Origin: Micractinium sp. NFX-FRZ
Taxonomy: Eukaryota; Chlorophyta; Trebouxiophyceae; Chlorellales; Chlorellaceae
Assembly: GCA_029339195.1 (NCBI GenBank)
Contig: JAPTJF010000175.1
Span: 1-64,000 of the forward strand
Length of the DNA stretch: 64,000 nt
Reading direction: 5' to 3'
A program made the position numbers and the translations under genes. The notes under the pieces were generated by a model. It was not told where the DNA came from. It searched no databases and saw nothing but the letters and a program-made list of their open reading frames with translations. Positions within the stretch are counted from its first letter, which is position 1. Every line of letters starts with the position of its first letter. Positions 32,885-44,462 of this stretch are shown here, one piece after another.

Positions 32885-35214
32885 ATGAGTGCCAGCCAGT
32901 GTCGAATTCTGGGAGAGGACGGCCTGTACAAGGTGGGCTGATCCCTGCAATCTGCCAGAGCATGTCGCTGCACCAACCACTACTGGCACACACAGCCTTC
33001 CACGTTCTGCCGCAGCCGGGGTGGACTGCCGCTTCACGCCTGTTAATCATTGTGATGAGTGATAGCAGTAGTCGCTCCTCCTGCCCCCTGTGCAGGTGGA
33101 GTTTCACCACGAGTTCCGCTGGCACGCCTTGGGGCTCTTCAGCACATTGGAGGAAGCCTACCGCGCGTGCGACGTGCTGGCAAGTGAGCGGCTGTGCTCT
33201 GCCGTGGTGCCAGCGTGCGCGTGTGGGTGGTTCGAGGTCGCTGCTGAAGCTGCTAAAGGGGCAGGAATCGCCTGCCGCTCACACACTTCGCTGCCCCTTG
33301 CTGCCTTGAGTTGTTTTTCACAGAGTTGCTCCTGACGTTGCAGTCAAGGTTGCTGTGGACGGGCGGCAAGATGTGCACAGCCTGCAGCTGCACTTCCCCC
33401 TGGAAAGGTGAGCCCGCCGTGCAGCACAGCATGTGCGTAGCAGCCCAGGGCTGGCCAGGGCTGGCAGGCTGCTACATGGCCAGGCCGCTGCCGTGCGAGC
33501 TTTCGGCACAAGCTCTGACAGTAGTGTTAAGACACCACTGCCCGTCTGCCACGCCGCCTCTCATTGCTTCCTGCAGGTATAGTTACGGGCCAGGTGATGG
33601 GTGGCTGCGCGGGTTGCGGAGCACCCCCGTCCGAAAGGTCAGCCCCCTGCTGCCTGCCCACCACTACCCGCTGTCACCCTGCCTGCTGACGGGATTGTTG
33701 ATGCGGTGTGGTGGACTGCTGCCACGCACTGTCCACCCACTAGCCCCGCCTCCACTCCTGCTGTAACTGCAGGTCGTGTGCGAGTTGCAAGGCTGCGCGG
33801 CACGCCCCCTGCCAAGTGAGGCCACCCCGCTGGTTTCCCAAACCCACGCCCAAGGGCGTATTCTTCCTCCTCTTCCGAGTCCACTCGTGCTGCTTGTTGA
33901 GCTGGCCGGCTCTCTGGGCTGGGTGGCGTCTCACAACCTTGCATGCGGCTCAGCCTGTACCTAGCTGCTGTGTTGGGAACATGCCATGGCACTGCCCTTA
34001 TCAGTCGGCATCGGGAGCTCAGCCAACAACGTGGCCTGCCTGGTATCTAATTGCCCTCCTGTTTGTGTGGTCCCCTCTGCGCAGCCTGCATTGCTGAAGA
34101 CGACACCACGAGCCGCTTTGCCCAGATTGGATCAAACGCCGGCGCCGTCGCTTTCAGGCGGGCAGGCGCACATGCTGCCCCGCCGGCGCAGCATTGCCAG
34201 CACCCCTCGCAGCCCCCTGCCAAGAGAAAGCGCGTGTCTTTTGCCGAGCCGCCGCAAGCAGAGCCGCAGCGCAGGCCGCAGAGCCCGGCAGCAGCAGCAG
34301 CAGCAGCAGCAGCAGCTTCAGCGGCAGCAGAAGCGCCATCGGGTGAGAAAGCACCGCCCCGGGGTGCATCCGGTAGCGGCTGGGCTCCTGACGATGGGCC
34401 AGCACCAGCGGGGGCAAGGAGCAGAGCAGCGCCGGCAGCAGCAGCGGCGGCGGAAGCAGCGGCATTGGTGGAGGGTGCTGCTGCAAGAGCAGCAGCGGCA
34501 TTTGAGGCAGCGGTGTCTGGAGGGGCAGGTGGGGGGGCGGCGCCCGCAGGGCTGCAGCACAGGCCAGTGTCGGCAGTTGCACCGGCACCACCGCCGGCGG
34601 TGGCTCAGAGGCCGGCGTCGCCAACCGCAGCAGCTGCAGCAGCTGCAGCAGTGGCAGCTGCCGTCACAGACTTGGCAACGGCAGCGGTAAAGACAGAGCC
34701 AGCTGGCGAGGCAGGTGTCGGCGCCACCTCTCCCGCTCCCGCCCAGGCGCCACGTGGGGCGCAGCTCAAGCCGGCGCCAGCAGCGGGAGCAGCAGACACA
34801 ACACCCTTCGCGGAAGGCGCTTTGCCTGCTGCAGCAGTGCTCACAGCCGCAGCAGCACGGTACGCCGGGGAGGCAGCAGCAGCGCAGGGGCAGCTAGAAA
34901 CAGAGTTTCGTGCTGCGGAGGACAGGTGGCAGGCAGCAGTGGAGGCATCCCGGCGTCGACTGGCAGCCGCCGGCGCCTGCAAGGAAGCACCCCCAGAAAC
35001 GGGTGCTCTAGCTGCCGCCGCCAATGTTACGGCGGCAGCAGCGCAGCATGCTCAGGAGGCGGCAGAAGCTGAGGGGCAGCTCAGAAAGGCGGTGCACGCG
35101 GCAGAGGAGAGGTGGGAGGCAGCAGTAGAGGCGGCCTGGCGCCGGCTAGCGGGCGCGCATCAGCAGGCCAAGCGGGCGCGGCAGGCGGATGCAGCCTCAC
35201 CAATCAAAGACTGA
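32885..35214 (+). CDS. Protein with degenerate AP2-like N-terminus and Ala-rich helical repeats
   Basis: Six exons, 477 residues: 32885-32932, 33096-33183, 33344-33407, 33577-33637, 33773-33815, 34085-35214. I do not recognise the family. The N-terminal 50 residues (GLYKVEFHHEFRWHALG, then LFSTLEEAYRACDVLAS) match the end of an AP2/ERF domain (LGxFxTxEEAAxAYD) in spacing, but lack the YRGVR start. After residue 145 comes a basic patch with KRKRVSFAEP: RVSF (151-154) fits the protein-phosphatase-1 docking motif RVxF, and KRKR could be a nuclear signal. The rest is Ala-rich low complexity ending in two copies of a 62-residue helical repeat (GQLxxxxxAAEDRWQAAVEA...RRLA; nt about 34885-34975 and 35071-35161). 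The start is the first ATG in frame; no targeting peptide is visible. Confidence 0.65.
34885..35161 (+). repeat. Two copies of a 62-residue coding repeat
   Basis: GQLETEFRAAEDRWQAAVEA and GQLRKAVHAAEERWEAAVEA lie 186 bp apart, each followed by RRLA and preceded by an Ala-rich helix. Diverged but clearly homologous; likely coiled coil. Confidence 0.75.
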
Positions 35215-35620
35215 GCTTCACTCAAGGCTTGGTGCAAGCAGAACCCGCCGTTAGCATCACAAGTTGAATCCCGCCTGCCCCTCCGCTGCTGACCCCGCTG
35301 CCATGTTCCAGGCTTCTCACTGTCATCATCTGAGCCACCAACCCCCAGGCCGCCTTACTTCACACTTGGGATAGAAAGCTGAGGATCAGGGTGGATAGGG
35401 AACGACCCTTCACTTCCTGCTGGCTCCAGCTGGCTGCGGACGGGGGAGGGCGCCGCCACCTGGCTGCACGCCAGGACGGGAGTGCTCCGCCACCTGGCCA
35501 CCTGGCTTGGCCCCCGATAAAGCCATCCGCCGCTGCGCAGTCGGCACCAACCATCTGCATCTTCCTTAGCTCGCACGCACCCTCATTCTTCTCTCTGTTC
35601 ATCCACAAGCCGGCAGACAC
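35215..35620. other. Short intergenic region between two + strand genes
   Basis: No coding sequence or clear poly(A) signal seen. Contains the presumed promoter of the Cys-rich secreted protein. Confidence 0.4.
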
Positions 35621-38600
35621 ATGCGCTCCGCCGCGTTCTTGCTGCTCGTTGTGGTGTGTGGCGGTGAGTCGCGCCTCTGTTGTGACTGTTTGCACCCCGA
35701 ACAGCATGTTTGGATCGCGAGGCGGCGCTCCAAGCGGGGTTTCCGGCGGCCAGCACGGGAAGCGGCACCCGCCCCTTGGGTGGTGGCCTGCCGTTCTGCT
35801 CTTGAGCTGTTTGAGGATGCAGCAGCCTGGAGCAGCACTTAGGTGGCAGGCTGCATCCTGACCCTCCGCCGGCAGTACCACCCGCTGCCGCCTCAGGCTC
35901 TCCGGGCGCCCTGCCTACTCCCGCCAGCCACTCCCTCGTTCCGCCCGCTCAGCTACTCACTCATCCATCACCTTCAAGCTGCACCCTTACCAGGAATGCC
36001 AGCCTTTCCCTCGTCTCCCATACTTCGCCCCTGCAGGCGCCGTGGCATCGGCTGCCGCCGCCGCCCCCACCCCCACCGCCGCCGCCAAGTGTGTAGCCAA
36101 CCCTGACCACCCTTACGAGTCAGACCCAGATGACGCCCTGCTCAGCAAGAACGGCTGCAAGACCTGCTCCGCTGACGGCACCACGTGCACCGAGTGCTGG
36201 GGCATGTTCAGCCTGAACAATGCGACCGGGGAGTGCGTGGCGGTGAGCGAGCGGCTGGGGTGCACAGAGGGGTAATGCTGGGGCGCTGCCCCCGCCTGCA
36301 TCCAGTCACAGCCTGCCGCTGTCACATCACGGCCCACTACCTCTGCACACACCCCGCCTGCCCGGCGACATCACTCTCATCAGCTCCCTCCCTTCCTGCA
36401 TCCAACCCCACTCTGTCCTCCCAACCCCTCTCCCCCTTTCCCATCCCCGCATCGCATCCGCAGTGCACCGGTGACTGGTGCCTAGCGTGCGACGCCGCCA
36501 ACCCCGGCGTGTGCACCGAGTGCGGCGACTACTGGGGGGAGAGCGAGAGGGGGTACTATGCACTGGCCAACGGGACGTGCGCCGCATGGTGAGGGCGGGG
36601 GGCGGGCGGCAGGGGGAAGGGGCAGCAAGGCGGGGAGCTAGGAGGGTGAAAGCTAGAGATGCAGCAAGGACGGGCGGAAGGCCAGACTAGCTACCAACGA
36701 GGGGCCATGGAGGGACGGTCCAAGTGGGGGTGACGACCGCACACACGCCTGCCCCGCTCCTGCAACCCGCCTCCATCCCCTCCTCCTGCAACGCAACGCA
36801 CCCACCACCCTGCCTCCCCTGCCCTCCCCTGCCTCGGGTGCCCCCATTCAGCCCCGGCGACCACTGCATGGACTGCATGAACGGCAACGGCACCTGCACC
36901 GCCTGCCAGAGCCAGATGGGCGTCATGGAGGGAGGCACCTGCCAGCCCTGCTCGGACGCCGACAGCTGGTGAGGCACCCTGGCCGCCTGGCCTGCCTTGC
37001 ACTGCGAATCGTGACTGACTGGCCTGTTCGCGTGCTTGAGCTGGCCCTGCGCTGCCAGCTTGTCCTGCCAGCTCGCCCCTCCCGCCCCCGCCTCCCAGAC
37101 CTCTGGCACTCTATCACAACTGACCCCCCATCTGCCCCTGCCCCGCCCCGCCCCCTTTAACTTGCAGCATCACATGCGACGGCAACCCAGATGTCTGCCA
37201 GGAGTGCTACAGCGGGTACTACCTCGATCAGGAGGCCGGCAAGTGCAAGGCGTGAGTGGGGAGGGGAGGGGCGGGGGCCGGGGGGCAGCTGGGGGCACGG
37301 CCAGCGTCGACCGCCCCGCCGACTGCGACAAAGAACAGCGCGTTGCTTCCATTCCACATTGCTGCGCTCCTCAACCACAACTCCTGCCGCCTCCCGCTGC
37401 CCCCCTGGGCCTCCCCTCCTGCCCGCAGCTGCCCCGCCAACTGCGACAAGTGCAGCGCCGACGGGCAGGCCTGCCTCGAGTGCTCCGACAACGGCTACGC
37501 CCTGGACCCCGCTACCGGCACCTGCGTGGCCTGCACCGACGGCTGCACCTTCTGCCCCGCTGGCAAGGACCAGTGCGAGACGTGCGAGCCGGGGTACGTG
37601 GCGCAGAAGGACGGCAGCTGCGCGCAGTGCACCGACCCCCACTGGTGAGGCGATCCGTTGCTTTTCCTTCTTCCTGTCATGTTTGACTTGTTTTGCTTGG
37701 GGAGAGGGCAGGAGAGCAGGGGTTGGTGGAACCTGTGGGCACCAACCATGCTCCCCCTGCGCATGCCCCACCCCGCTGCCTCATCTGCGGTGCTGCCTTC
37801 CCCCGCTCGCTCCATTGCCAGTCGCCTCTGCCTCACCCGCCTGCTTGCTCACCCCCATCCTCCGCCTGCCCCCCAATCTTGACCTCCCCGCATTGGCAGC
37901 ACCACCTGCTCTGCCGAGGCCCCCGGCAAGTGCCTGATCTGCGCCGACTCCAGCCTGGAGTGGGGGGTGGACAAAGCCAGCGGCACCTGCGTCAAGTGCA
38001 AGATCGAGCACTGCGCGGCGTGAGTGGGGGGCTTGTGTGGGGTGTGTGCAGTGCAGTGCAGGGGCAGTGCAGAGGTGCAGTGCAGAGGTGGGAGCATGGA
38101 ATACAGATACGCGGTGGGTCAGATCCAGGGAAGGCAGAGCACTGCACATGTATGATGACGTGGCAGCAGGCAAAGCAGCAGGCAGCATGGCGGCCCGGTG
38201 CTCCGCCCATGCCTGCCCGGCCTGCCACCCACCAGCAGCCCTCCCCTTCCCCTCTCCTTGGTGTGCAGCTGCCAGGAGGACGCCACCAAGTGCGACTGGT
38301 GCGACGACGGTGAGCCGCGGCCTGATTGGGTGGTTGCATCAGGCAGAGCTGGGGTCCTGGGGAGTGGGCGGGAAGGGGGACCAGCTGGCGGGGGCAGCCC
38401 CGATTGCTGGTGAGGCAGCCTCCCTCGCCGCTGGAAGCAGCTTGGCATGCTTACTAGCCACCCCAGCTGGCAGTGCCTCCTCCCCTTCCACACACCCTCA
38501 ACCCTCCCTGTCCCTTTCTCCCCGCCCCCCCCCCCCCCCCCCCCCTCCTGCAGGCTTCTTCAACGACGAGGCCCAGGGGCTGTGCACCCCCTGCAAGGAG

Positions 38601-39017
38601 GAGCATTGCACCAGCTGGTGAGCAGGGCGGGCTAGGCGGCTGGGCGGGTGGGATGCAGTGTCCTGGGCAGCACTGGCGGGGTGGGGGCGACCTGCACCAA
38701 CAGACAGGAGGAAGGGGAGGCGTGCGCTCAGGCAGCCCGGGCACCTCACAAATGCCTGCGGCGAGAAGGCAGGACCTGGTACCTGGTACTCCAAGGCATG
38801 CGGGCTGCCAGCGCAGCGCAACTCGAGGGGCGCTGCTGCTTTGCTCATCACTTCAACCGTGTCCCCCGCTGCTCTTCCTCCTCACCTGCCCCGCAGCGGC
38901 CTGAACCTGACCGAGGGCCACGACCCCACCCAGGAGGAGTGCTTTGGGTGCGAGGACGGCTGGCAGCTGGACGAGGAGGCCATCCCGCCCAAGTGCGTGC
39001 CCGCCGAGGATGACTAA
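35621..39017 (+). CDS. Secreted Cys-rich repeat protein (growth-factor-receptor/furin-like Cys modules)
   Basis: Ten exons, 378 residues: 35621-35663, 36037-36242, 36464-36588, 36852-36968, 37168-37251, 37429-37644, 37900-38019, 38269-38309, 38554-38617, 38897-39017. MRSAAFLLLVVVCGG is a signal peptide cleaved before an Ala/Pro spacer. The rest is repeats of the form C-x2-C-x6/8-C-x2-C-x6/12-G-x-C (CKTCSADGTTCTEC, CMDCMNGNGTCTAC, CDKCSADGQACLEC), typical of furin/GFR-type Cys-rich and EGF-like folds with all Cys likely disulphide-bonded. No membrane span, GPI signal or catalytic domain, so a secreted or cell-wall protein is inferred. Such proteins are common and poorly characterised in green algae and ciliates. 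Introns fall mostly in phase 2, often inside Cys codons (TG|C), making several exons interchangeable. Function unknown. Confidence 0.85.
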
Positions 39018-39787
39018 TCATGAAGGGTGACCTATTATGTCTAGTAGCCCGGCCACCACAGTGCAGCACAGCGGGCAGCGCCAGTGCCACCTGGCGGCAT
39101 GCCATGTGGCATGAGCGGCACACCCCCCTTTGAGCGTTTCGTGACATGTGTGTGTGATCATTTGCTCTGTGCTTCAAGCTGTTTGCCTTTATGAGAACTG
39201 TTATCCCTTTCCAATGAGTTCCACACGCGGCTCTGTCCCCTCCCTGGCTGTAAAATGCCTGAGTCTCATATGTTCCTGTGAGGGCTGAGAGGGCTCAACC
39301 AGTGCAGAGTTCAATCATAGGACGCATAGGCGTCCTGCTGTGCTGTATTCCGGCTGCAGTCGTGGCTGGGACCAAAGCTGATTGGAGCTCCGACTGCAGC
39401 TGCTGCCATCTGTGCAGCCTTGGGGATGGGAAGGGGCAGGGTGGGCAGAGCTGATGTGGCGGGCCGGGCCCTGCCGCCAACAGTGGTGCCTTTGCCGGGG
39501 CAGTTCTGCCGAGTTGTGGCCCTCAAGAATGTTATGACGTGGAGATGAGGCACTTTGCACATCTGTATAGGTCATGTTTGTCTGTCTGTATCCTGGTGGC
39601 CCGGCTGGTGCCCCCTTGAGGGTGACTGCGCACGGCTGCTGCCGGCGGCCGCCTGGTGCCAGCTGTGCCGCCATGCAGTCAGGCAGACCTTTGGGCCAAC
39701 AAGCTATTTCCGTGTGCGGATCACTTTCCATTTGAACCGTTGGCAAGAGGCGGCGAGCTAAGCAGCGCAAGCCGGGGTTTTGCGGCT
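39018..39787. other. Intergenic
   Basis: Holds TGTAA at 39249-39253 (poly(A) signal of the Cys-rich gene) and the promoter of the next gene. No coding sequence supported. Confidence 0.5.
39249..39253 (+). terminator. Poly(A) signal TGTAA
   Basis: About 230 nt downstream of the stop at 39017. Confidence 0.55.
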
Positions 39788-40709
39788 ATGGCGTCAACAA
39801 CAGGCGCACACGGCCTTCAGAGAGCAGCTCTAGGGAACCGATGCCGATCAGCGGCAGCCGACGCCAGGCGTCTGGCGGCGGTGACGCCCCGCCCCCGCCG
39901 CTGCCGCTCTGACCCGCCTGCCTTCCGTCCGGCTCGCCGGGCCGGCAGCTCACACACCCGGCGCGAACTGGCGCAAGGCTCTGCTGCTGCTGCTGCATCC
40001 AACGGTACTGAGGCGTTTGAGCAAGGTATCTGGGGCCGAGGGCAGCACATGTTGCATGCACTGGCCGGCTGCTGCCAGGCTTGCCGGAGTGGCAGTGCCC
40101 TGCCGCTCCTGCCGCTGTTTGCTGCACATGAGGTATTGTGCACAGCTAATGCTGGAGTACCGTCTCCTGAGTTTGACCACAGGCTGGCGCATGCCCACGA
40201 CCACCAAGTGTTGCGCCTCTCCCCCCCCCGGTGTTGCAGAACTGCTGCCCGGGCGGTGGCCCCCCACCCGCACACCCCAGCCTGTCGGCACGGGCCCCGG
40301 CGCTGCCACCGCCGCTGCGCTGGTCCTGGCTCTCCTGGCCTGGACCCTGCAGCAGGCGCTGGCACCCTTACCGGCAGCCCCCCTCCCTGCCAGCCTAGCA
40401 GCACTGCTGCCCGCTGCCAGCCTGTCGGCCGCGGCACTGGCGGCCCGAGACACCGTGGCCGCGCTTGTACGCCCCCTGGCGTTGCGGGCGGCGGCCCTCG
40501 TGGCAGCCTCGCCCCTGGCCGGCATCATTGCAGCTGCCCTGGCCTGCGTGGGCCTCACGCTGGCCGGCCTGCTGGCGGCCTGGGCGGTGGGCCTGGTGCG
40601 CCGCCCCGCCTTCACTTACTTCATGCAGGAGAGCACGGGGACGGAGGGGGGCGAGGGGCAGGAGGGGGAAGAGGAAGACGAGTGCTACCTTGGCGGCACT
40701 ACCATGTGA
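39788..40709 (+). CDS. Small hydrophobic protein, probably plastid membrane
   Basis: Two exons (39788-40025, 40240-40709), 235 residues. Not recognised. Residues 1-60 are rich in Ala, Arg and Ser with no acidic residue until D26, as in a chloroplast transit peptide. Three hydrophobic stretches follow (about 101-120, 128-149 and 163-199), the last long enough for one or two spans, then a positively charged turn (LVRRPAFTYF) and a short acidic tail (EGEEEDE). This suggests an organelle membrane protein with its C-terminus exposed. TGTAA lies only 12 nt after the stop, so the 3' UTR is very short or the signal is fortuitous. Confidence 0.65.
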
Positions 40710-40720
40710 CTCTCCCCTCT

Positions 40721-40725
40721 TGTAA
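40721..40725 (+). terminator. Poly(A) signal TGTAA
   Basis: Twelve nucleotides after the stop at 40709. Confidence 0.5.
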
Positions 40726-41078
40726 TACCTCTCTTGCAGCAACCTACCGTCAGCAGGCACACACCAGCTCAGAGGGGGAGCAGGGGAGGCAGGCCGGGGG
40801 GACAGGTGGCGCAGGTTGTTGTGCATGCTGGGAAAAAGGGAAGCGTGACCACAGCGCTGGTAAAACGCCCGAGGGGGGCTTGTTGTGGCGTCATGGCTGA
40901 TTCCCTGGGGTAGCAAGCCTGGGTTTGCCACCTCCGCAGCCTGTGTTTATACAATCTGACAGCGGACATTTTGGAGAGCTTCGGGCCTTTGGTTCTGCTC
41001 CGGGTGCTCTGCCGCACAGGAGCACATACTGCGGGCACCAGCGGAGCGGGACGCTGCTGTGGTGGATTGCAGCTGCAT

Positions 41079-41083
41079 TACAT
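41079..41083 (-). terminator. Candidate poly(A) signal TGTAA (reverse strand)
   Basis: TTACA about 480 nt past the stop of the STN8-like gene. Confidence 0.4.
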
Positions 41084-41559
41084 GCTTGGGTGAAGTTGAC
41101 AGATACGCAGGAGCGAGGCACAGCGTGGCAGGGCAGGGGCAGGGGCTGCCGGTTCAAAGCCCTGCGCGCCTCGGTCAAATCGGATAGCAGTGGTTGTTGT
41201 TAGGGGCACACCGGGGGGAATCGATCGCTGGGGCAAGAATGGCAGGGGGGTGTGGGCGGCCATGGGCTGGGCCGCGCGCTTGCGGAATGAAAGGCAGGGC
41301 AGCGGTGTGGATATCGGCATGGGGTGGGGCGGTAGGGGCACCCTCACGTATGGTGAGGAGGCGGCAGGCGAGGGCAGCACAGCCAAGAGAATGCCAGGCT
41401 GGCCGGCATTACCAGCAGCCAAGCCAGCACGAGTGTGGCGCGTGTGTCCGCCCCTCCAACCAGGCGTGGGGTGTGCTGGCAGGTCAGGTGCCAGGAGGGA
41501 CGGCAAGCTAGCACTCCTCGCCTCAAGCGGGCACTCAGCGAATTAAGGGGTGGCGCTGC

Positions 41560-44431
41560 TTACGCCGGCAGCAGCAGGAAGGGGTGGCGCAGCGCGCCGG
41601 AGCAGGACAGGCGGCCCCGGTTGAGGCTGTTCTTGGCGCGCAGCAGCTTGACCGCCAGGTCCCAGCCTGCAGAGGGACCACAAGAAACAGGGGGGGCACC
41701 AGGGGTCAGCGGGGCATCAGTGCTGGTGTGAAGCCGGCGCCTCTATTGCCTACTGCCACGCCCACTACATTGCAATTGCATCTGCACCTCCACAGCTCTC
41801 CCGCCTGCTCACAGACCTCCTCAACTCGTCCTGTTCCCCCCCACAGACCGTTCAAGCAGGCTCCCCTCGCTGGTGACGTGACGAGCAGCAGGATCCCCAC
41901 CCCCGCCCCCCGCTCACCCTGCCCCCCGCTGCGGTCCAGCAGGGAGAAGTCCATTTGGCGCGCCTTGGGGCTGGACCTGCGGGAGGGAGGGAGGGAGGGA
42001 GGGGAGACAGGGTGAGGATGAGAGGAGGGGCAGGGGAAGGGAGGGAGGAAGGGGCGAGAGCAAGGGGGTAATACTGGTGTGCTTCAGCACAGCAAATGTC
42101 GCCCCGTGCGTGCTGCCAACCTGGCGCCATGTGCAGACTCCCCATATTGTTGACTCACTCGCGCCACAGGTTGAGGTCGTAGCCAGCCGCCGCCAGCTCA
42201 GCGTTGAAGTTGCGCTGCGCCACGCCCGGCCGCAGCTGGGGCACCGCCAGCTGCAGAGGGTGCGTGGGGGGCGAAATGTGTGGTGTGGGATCAGTGGGGG
42301 AGCATGTAGCCAGGGGGAAGCAACAGAGGTGCAGCCATCTGCGGGCGGAGCACAGGCGCAGGCGGGGCAGCCCCCGGCAACTCCCTTCCTTTCCCACACA
42401 CTCTCTACCACCCCTTCAAACTTCATTTCGGTGTCCCTCTGTCGACAACAACCCGGCGGAAGAGGCCTGGGCAGCCTCGTCCACAAAACTCCTGTACCCC
42501 ACAAAAACCCACAGCACCCACACCCACCCCCTCTCTGCCCACCTGCATCAGCACCACGCCGGCCGAGTACGAGTCAAACAGGTCCGGGCAGCCCCATGCC
42601 CAGGCAAAGGGGGCGGCGGCGGCGGCCAGCAGCGGGGGCGGCGCCTTGGGGAAGTTCTTGGGCATGACCAGCTCTTCGGGGGCTGAAAGAGGGGGGATGG
42701 GGGGAGGTAAGCAAGATAACGAATCAGAATCAGGGAGTGCATGCAGACTGTCAAAAGGGGGGACGGAAGCATGTTACCAAGTGAGGACAGAAAGGTTGAA
42801 TCAGTGAGGCTTAATCAGGGGCGGTGCGCCGTGGGGGCGTTCATTGGGCACGACCAGCTAGCTAGCTCCTCGAGGGCGGCGGGGCGGCGGAGAGCAGGAG
42901 GCAAGAAAAGTGCATGGCAGCTGTGCCCACCGCCCCCAAACAGCTGCACCGCAGTGGCACAGGACCAGCAAGAAGTGGTGCCCACCCTGCCCACCAGCCC
43001 AACGCTAGATGCTCAACATGGTTGCTCAACATAGTTGCTGAACGCTGTGCTGCGTGCCCAGACGGCTACCCAGCGCCCATCACAGACAAAGTACAGGCGC
43101 GGTGGTCACCCACCGCTGTACCGCGGGTCCAGCATGCCGTACTCCGGGTTGAAGTTGATGCCGGTGGACAGGTCGCAGGCGGCGCCAAAGTCAATCAGCT
43201 TGATCTGCAGGCGTTGCGGTGGGTGGGTTGGGTTGGGACATGGGGTGGCACCAATGTGCGCTTCATGCCTCACACCAGACAACACAAGTGTGCACAAAAA
43301 GGCAAGCCTGTGTTGCACCTCCAGACCAATTCCTAGAGTGGCCAGGACCCTCGGGCTTCCCCCCCACACACTCCCCCACGCCGCCCCTCACCCCCCTTAG
43401 CAACGATCCCCACCACACCGCACTGCACTCACGTCTCCATCTGCGGTGACCAGAATGTTCTCGGGCTTCACATCGCGGTGCACAATGCCCAGCGAGTGCA
43501 GGCGCTCCAGGGCTGCAGGTGGTGGGGGGACATGGGCAAGGGCGGGGTGAGCGGGGATGGTGGCCGGGCAGGAAGACGAGCCCTGATGACATGGCACCTG
43601 CGGGGGCCTGGCAGCTGCTCGCCCCAAACCACTGCAACATGAATACCTTTGACGACTTGAAAATGTGGACTCTAAGGCTCACCCACAAAGATCTTCTTCA
43701 TCGTCGACTTGATCACCGCCACCGACTTGCGCTCGTCGTCCCAGTCCTCGGCGCGCCGCCCCAGCATGATGTCCGCCAGGCAGTCCTGCACGCCCAAGGA
43801 GACAGATATCATTGGTAAGGAGCAAGCATCGGCGTGATGAAGGAAGACGGGGGTGGGGACAGGTGAGGTTGGAGCGGGTGGGTGAGGGGTGTGAGGGTGC
43901 TGCAGTGTTGCACCACCGCAACAGGAACATTTGCCCTCAGCATGCAGAGCGGGCCCTGCCGCAACTCCGGCCCTGCATCCCTGGGCCCTTACCCCCGAAG
44001 AGCCCCCACCCTTTACCAGAAGGGTCCTTCAAATGGCATGGCGGCAGCGCCTCAACGGGAAGGGGCCCAGCGCACCCCCACTTCTGCATGGCCGCCTCCT
44101 CCCTCGCGACTTCCCACCCCTTTCACTTAGAGGGCAGCAGCGGCTCACCGGGAAGGGGCCCAGCCGAGCACCTCCATCTGAGCACCCCTGCCTCCTAAAC
44201 CCAACCCCCAGCCAATGTCCTCCCTCGTGACTTCCCAGAGGTTCTTCATTCAATATAAGGCACGGCAGCAGCGGCTCACCGGGAAGGGGCCCAGGGCGCC
44301 GTCGCACGCGTCCCCCAGCGTCGAGTCGCTCTCAAACCGCCAGACCAGCCACTGGGAGCCCGAGGTGATGCCGCCCTGGGTGCCGCTGGCCTTGAAGTAA
44401 CCCAGGTACTGGGCCACCACTTGGCGCACCT

Positions 44432-44462
<31 letters not shown>

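Larger units (their letters stand above)
40710..41559. other. Convergent intergenic region
   Basis: Two 3' UTRs meet here. TTACA at 41079-41083 is the candidate reverse-strand poly(A) signal for the kinase gene to the right. No coding sequence supported. Confidence 0.5.

Noticed and set aside
36653..37109. Reverse-strand frames over the Cys-rich gene
   Set aside because: Antisense shadows; the + exons give regular Cys spacing and consistent phases.
41140..41170. GGTTCAAAGCCC resembling a tRNA T-arm
   Set aside because: No cloverleaf could be built from the upstream 60 bases.
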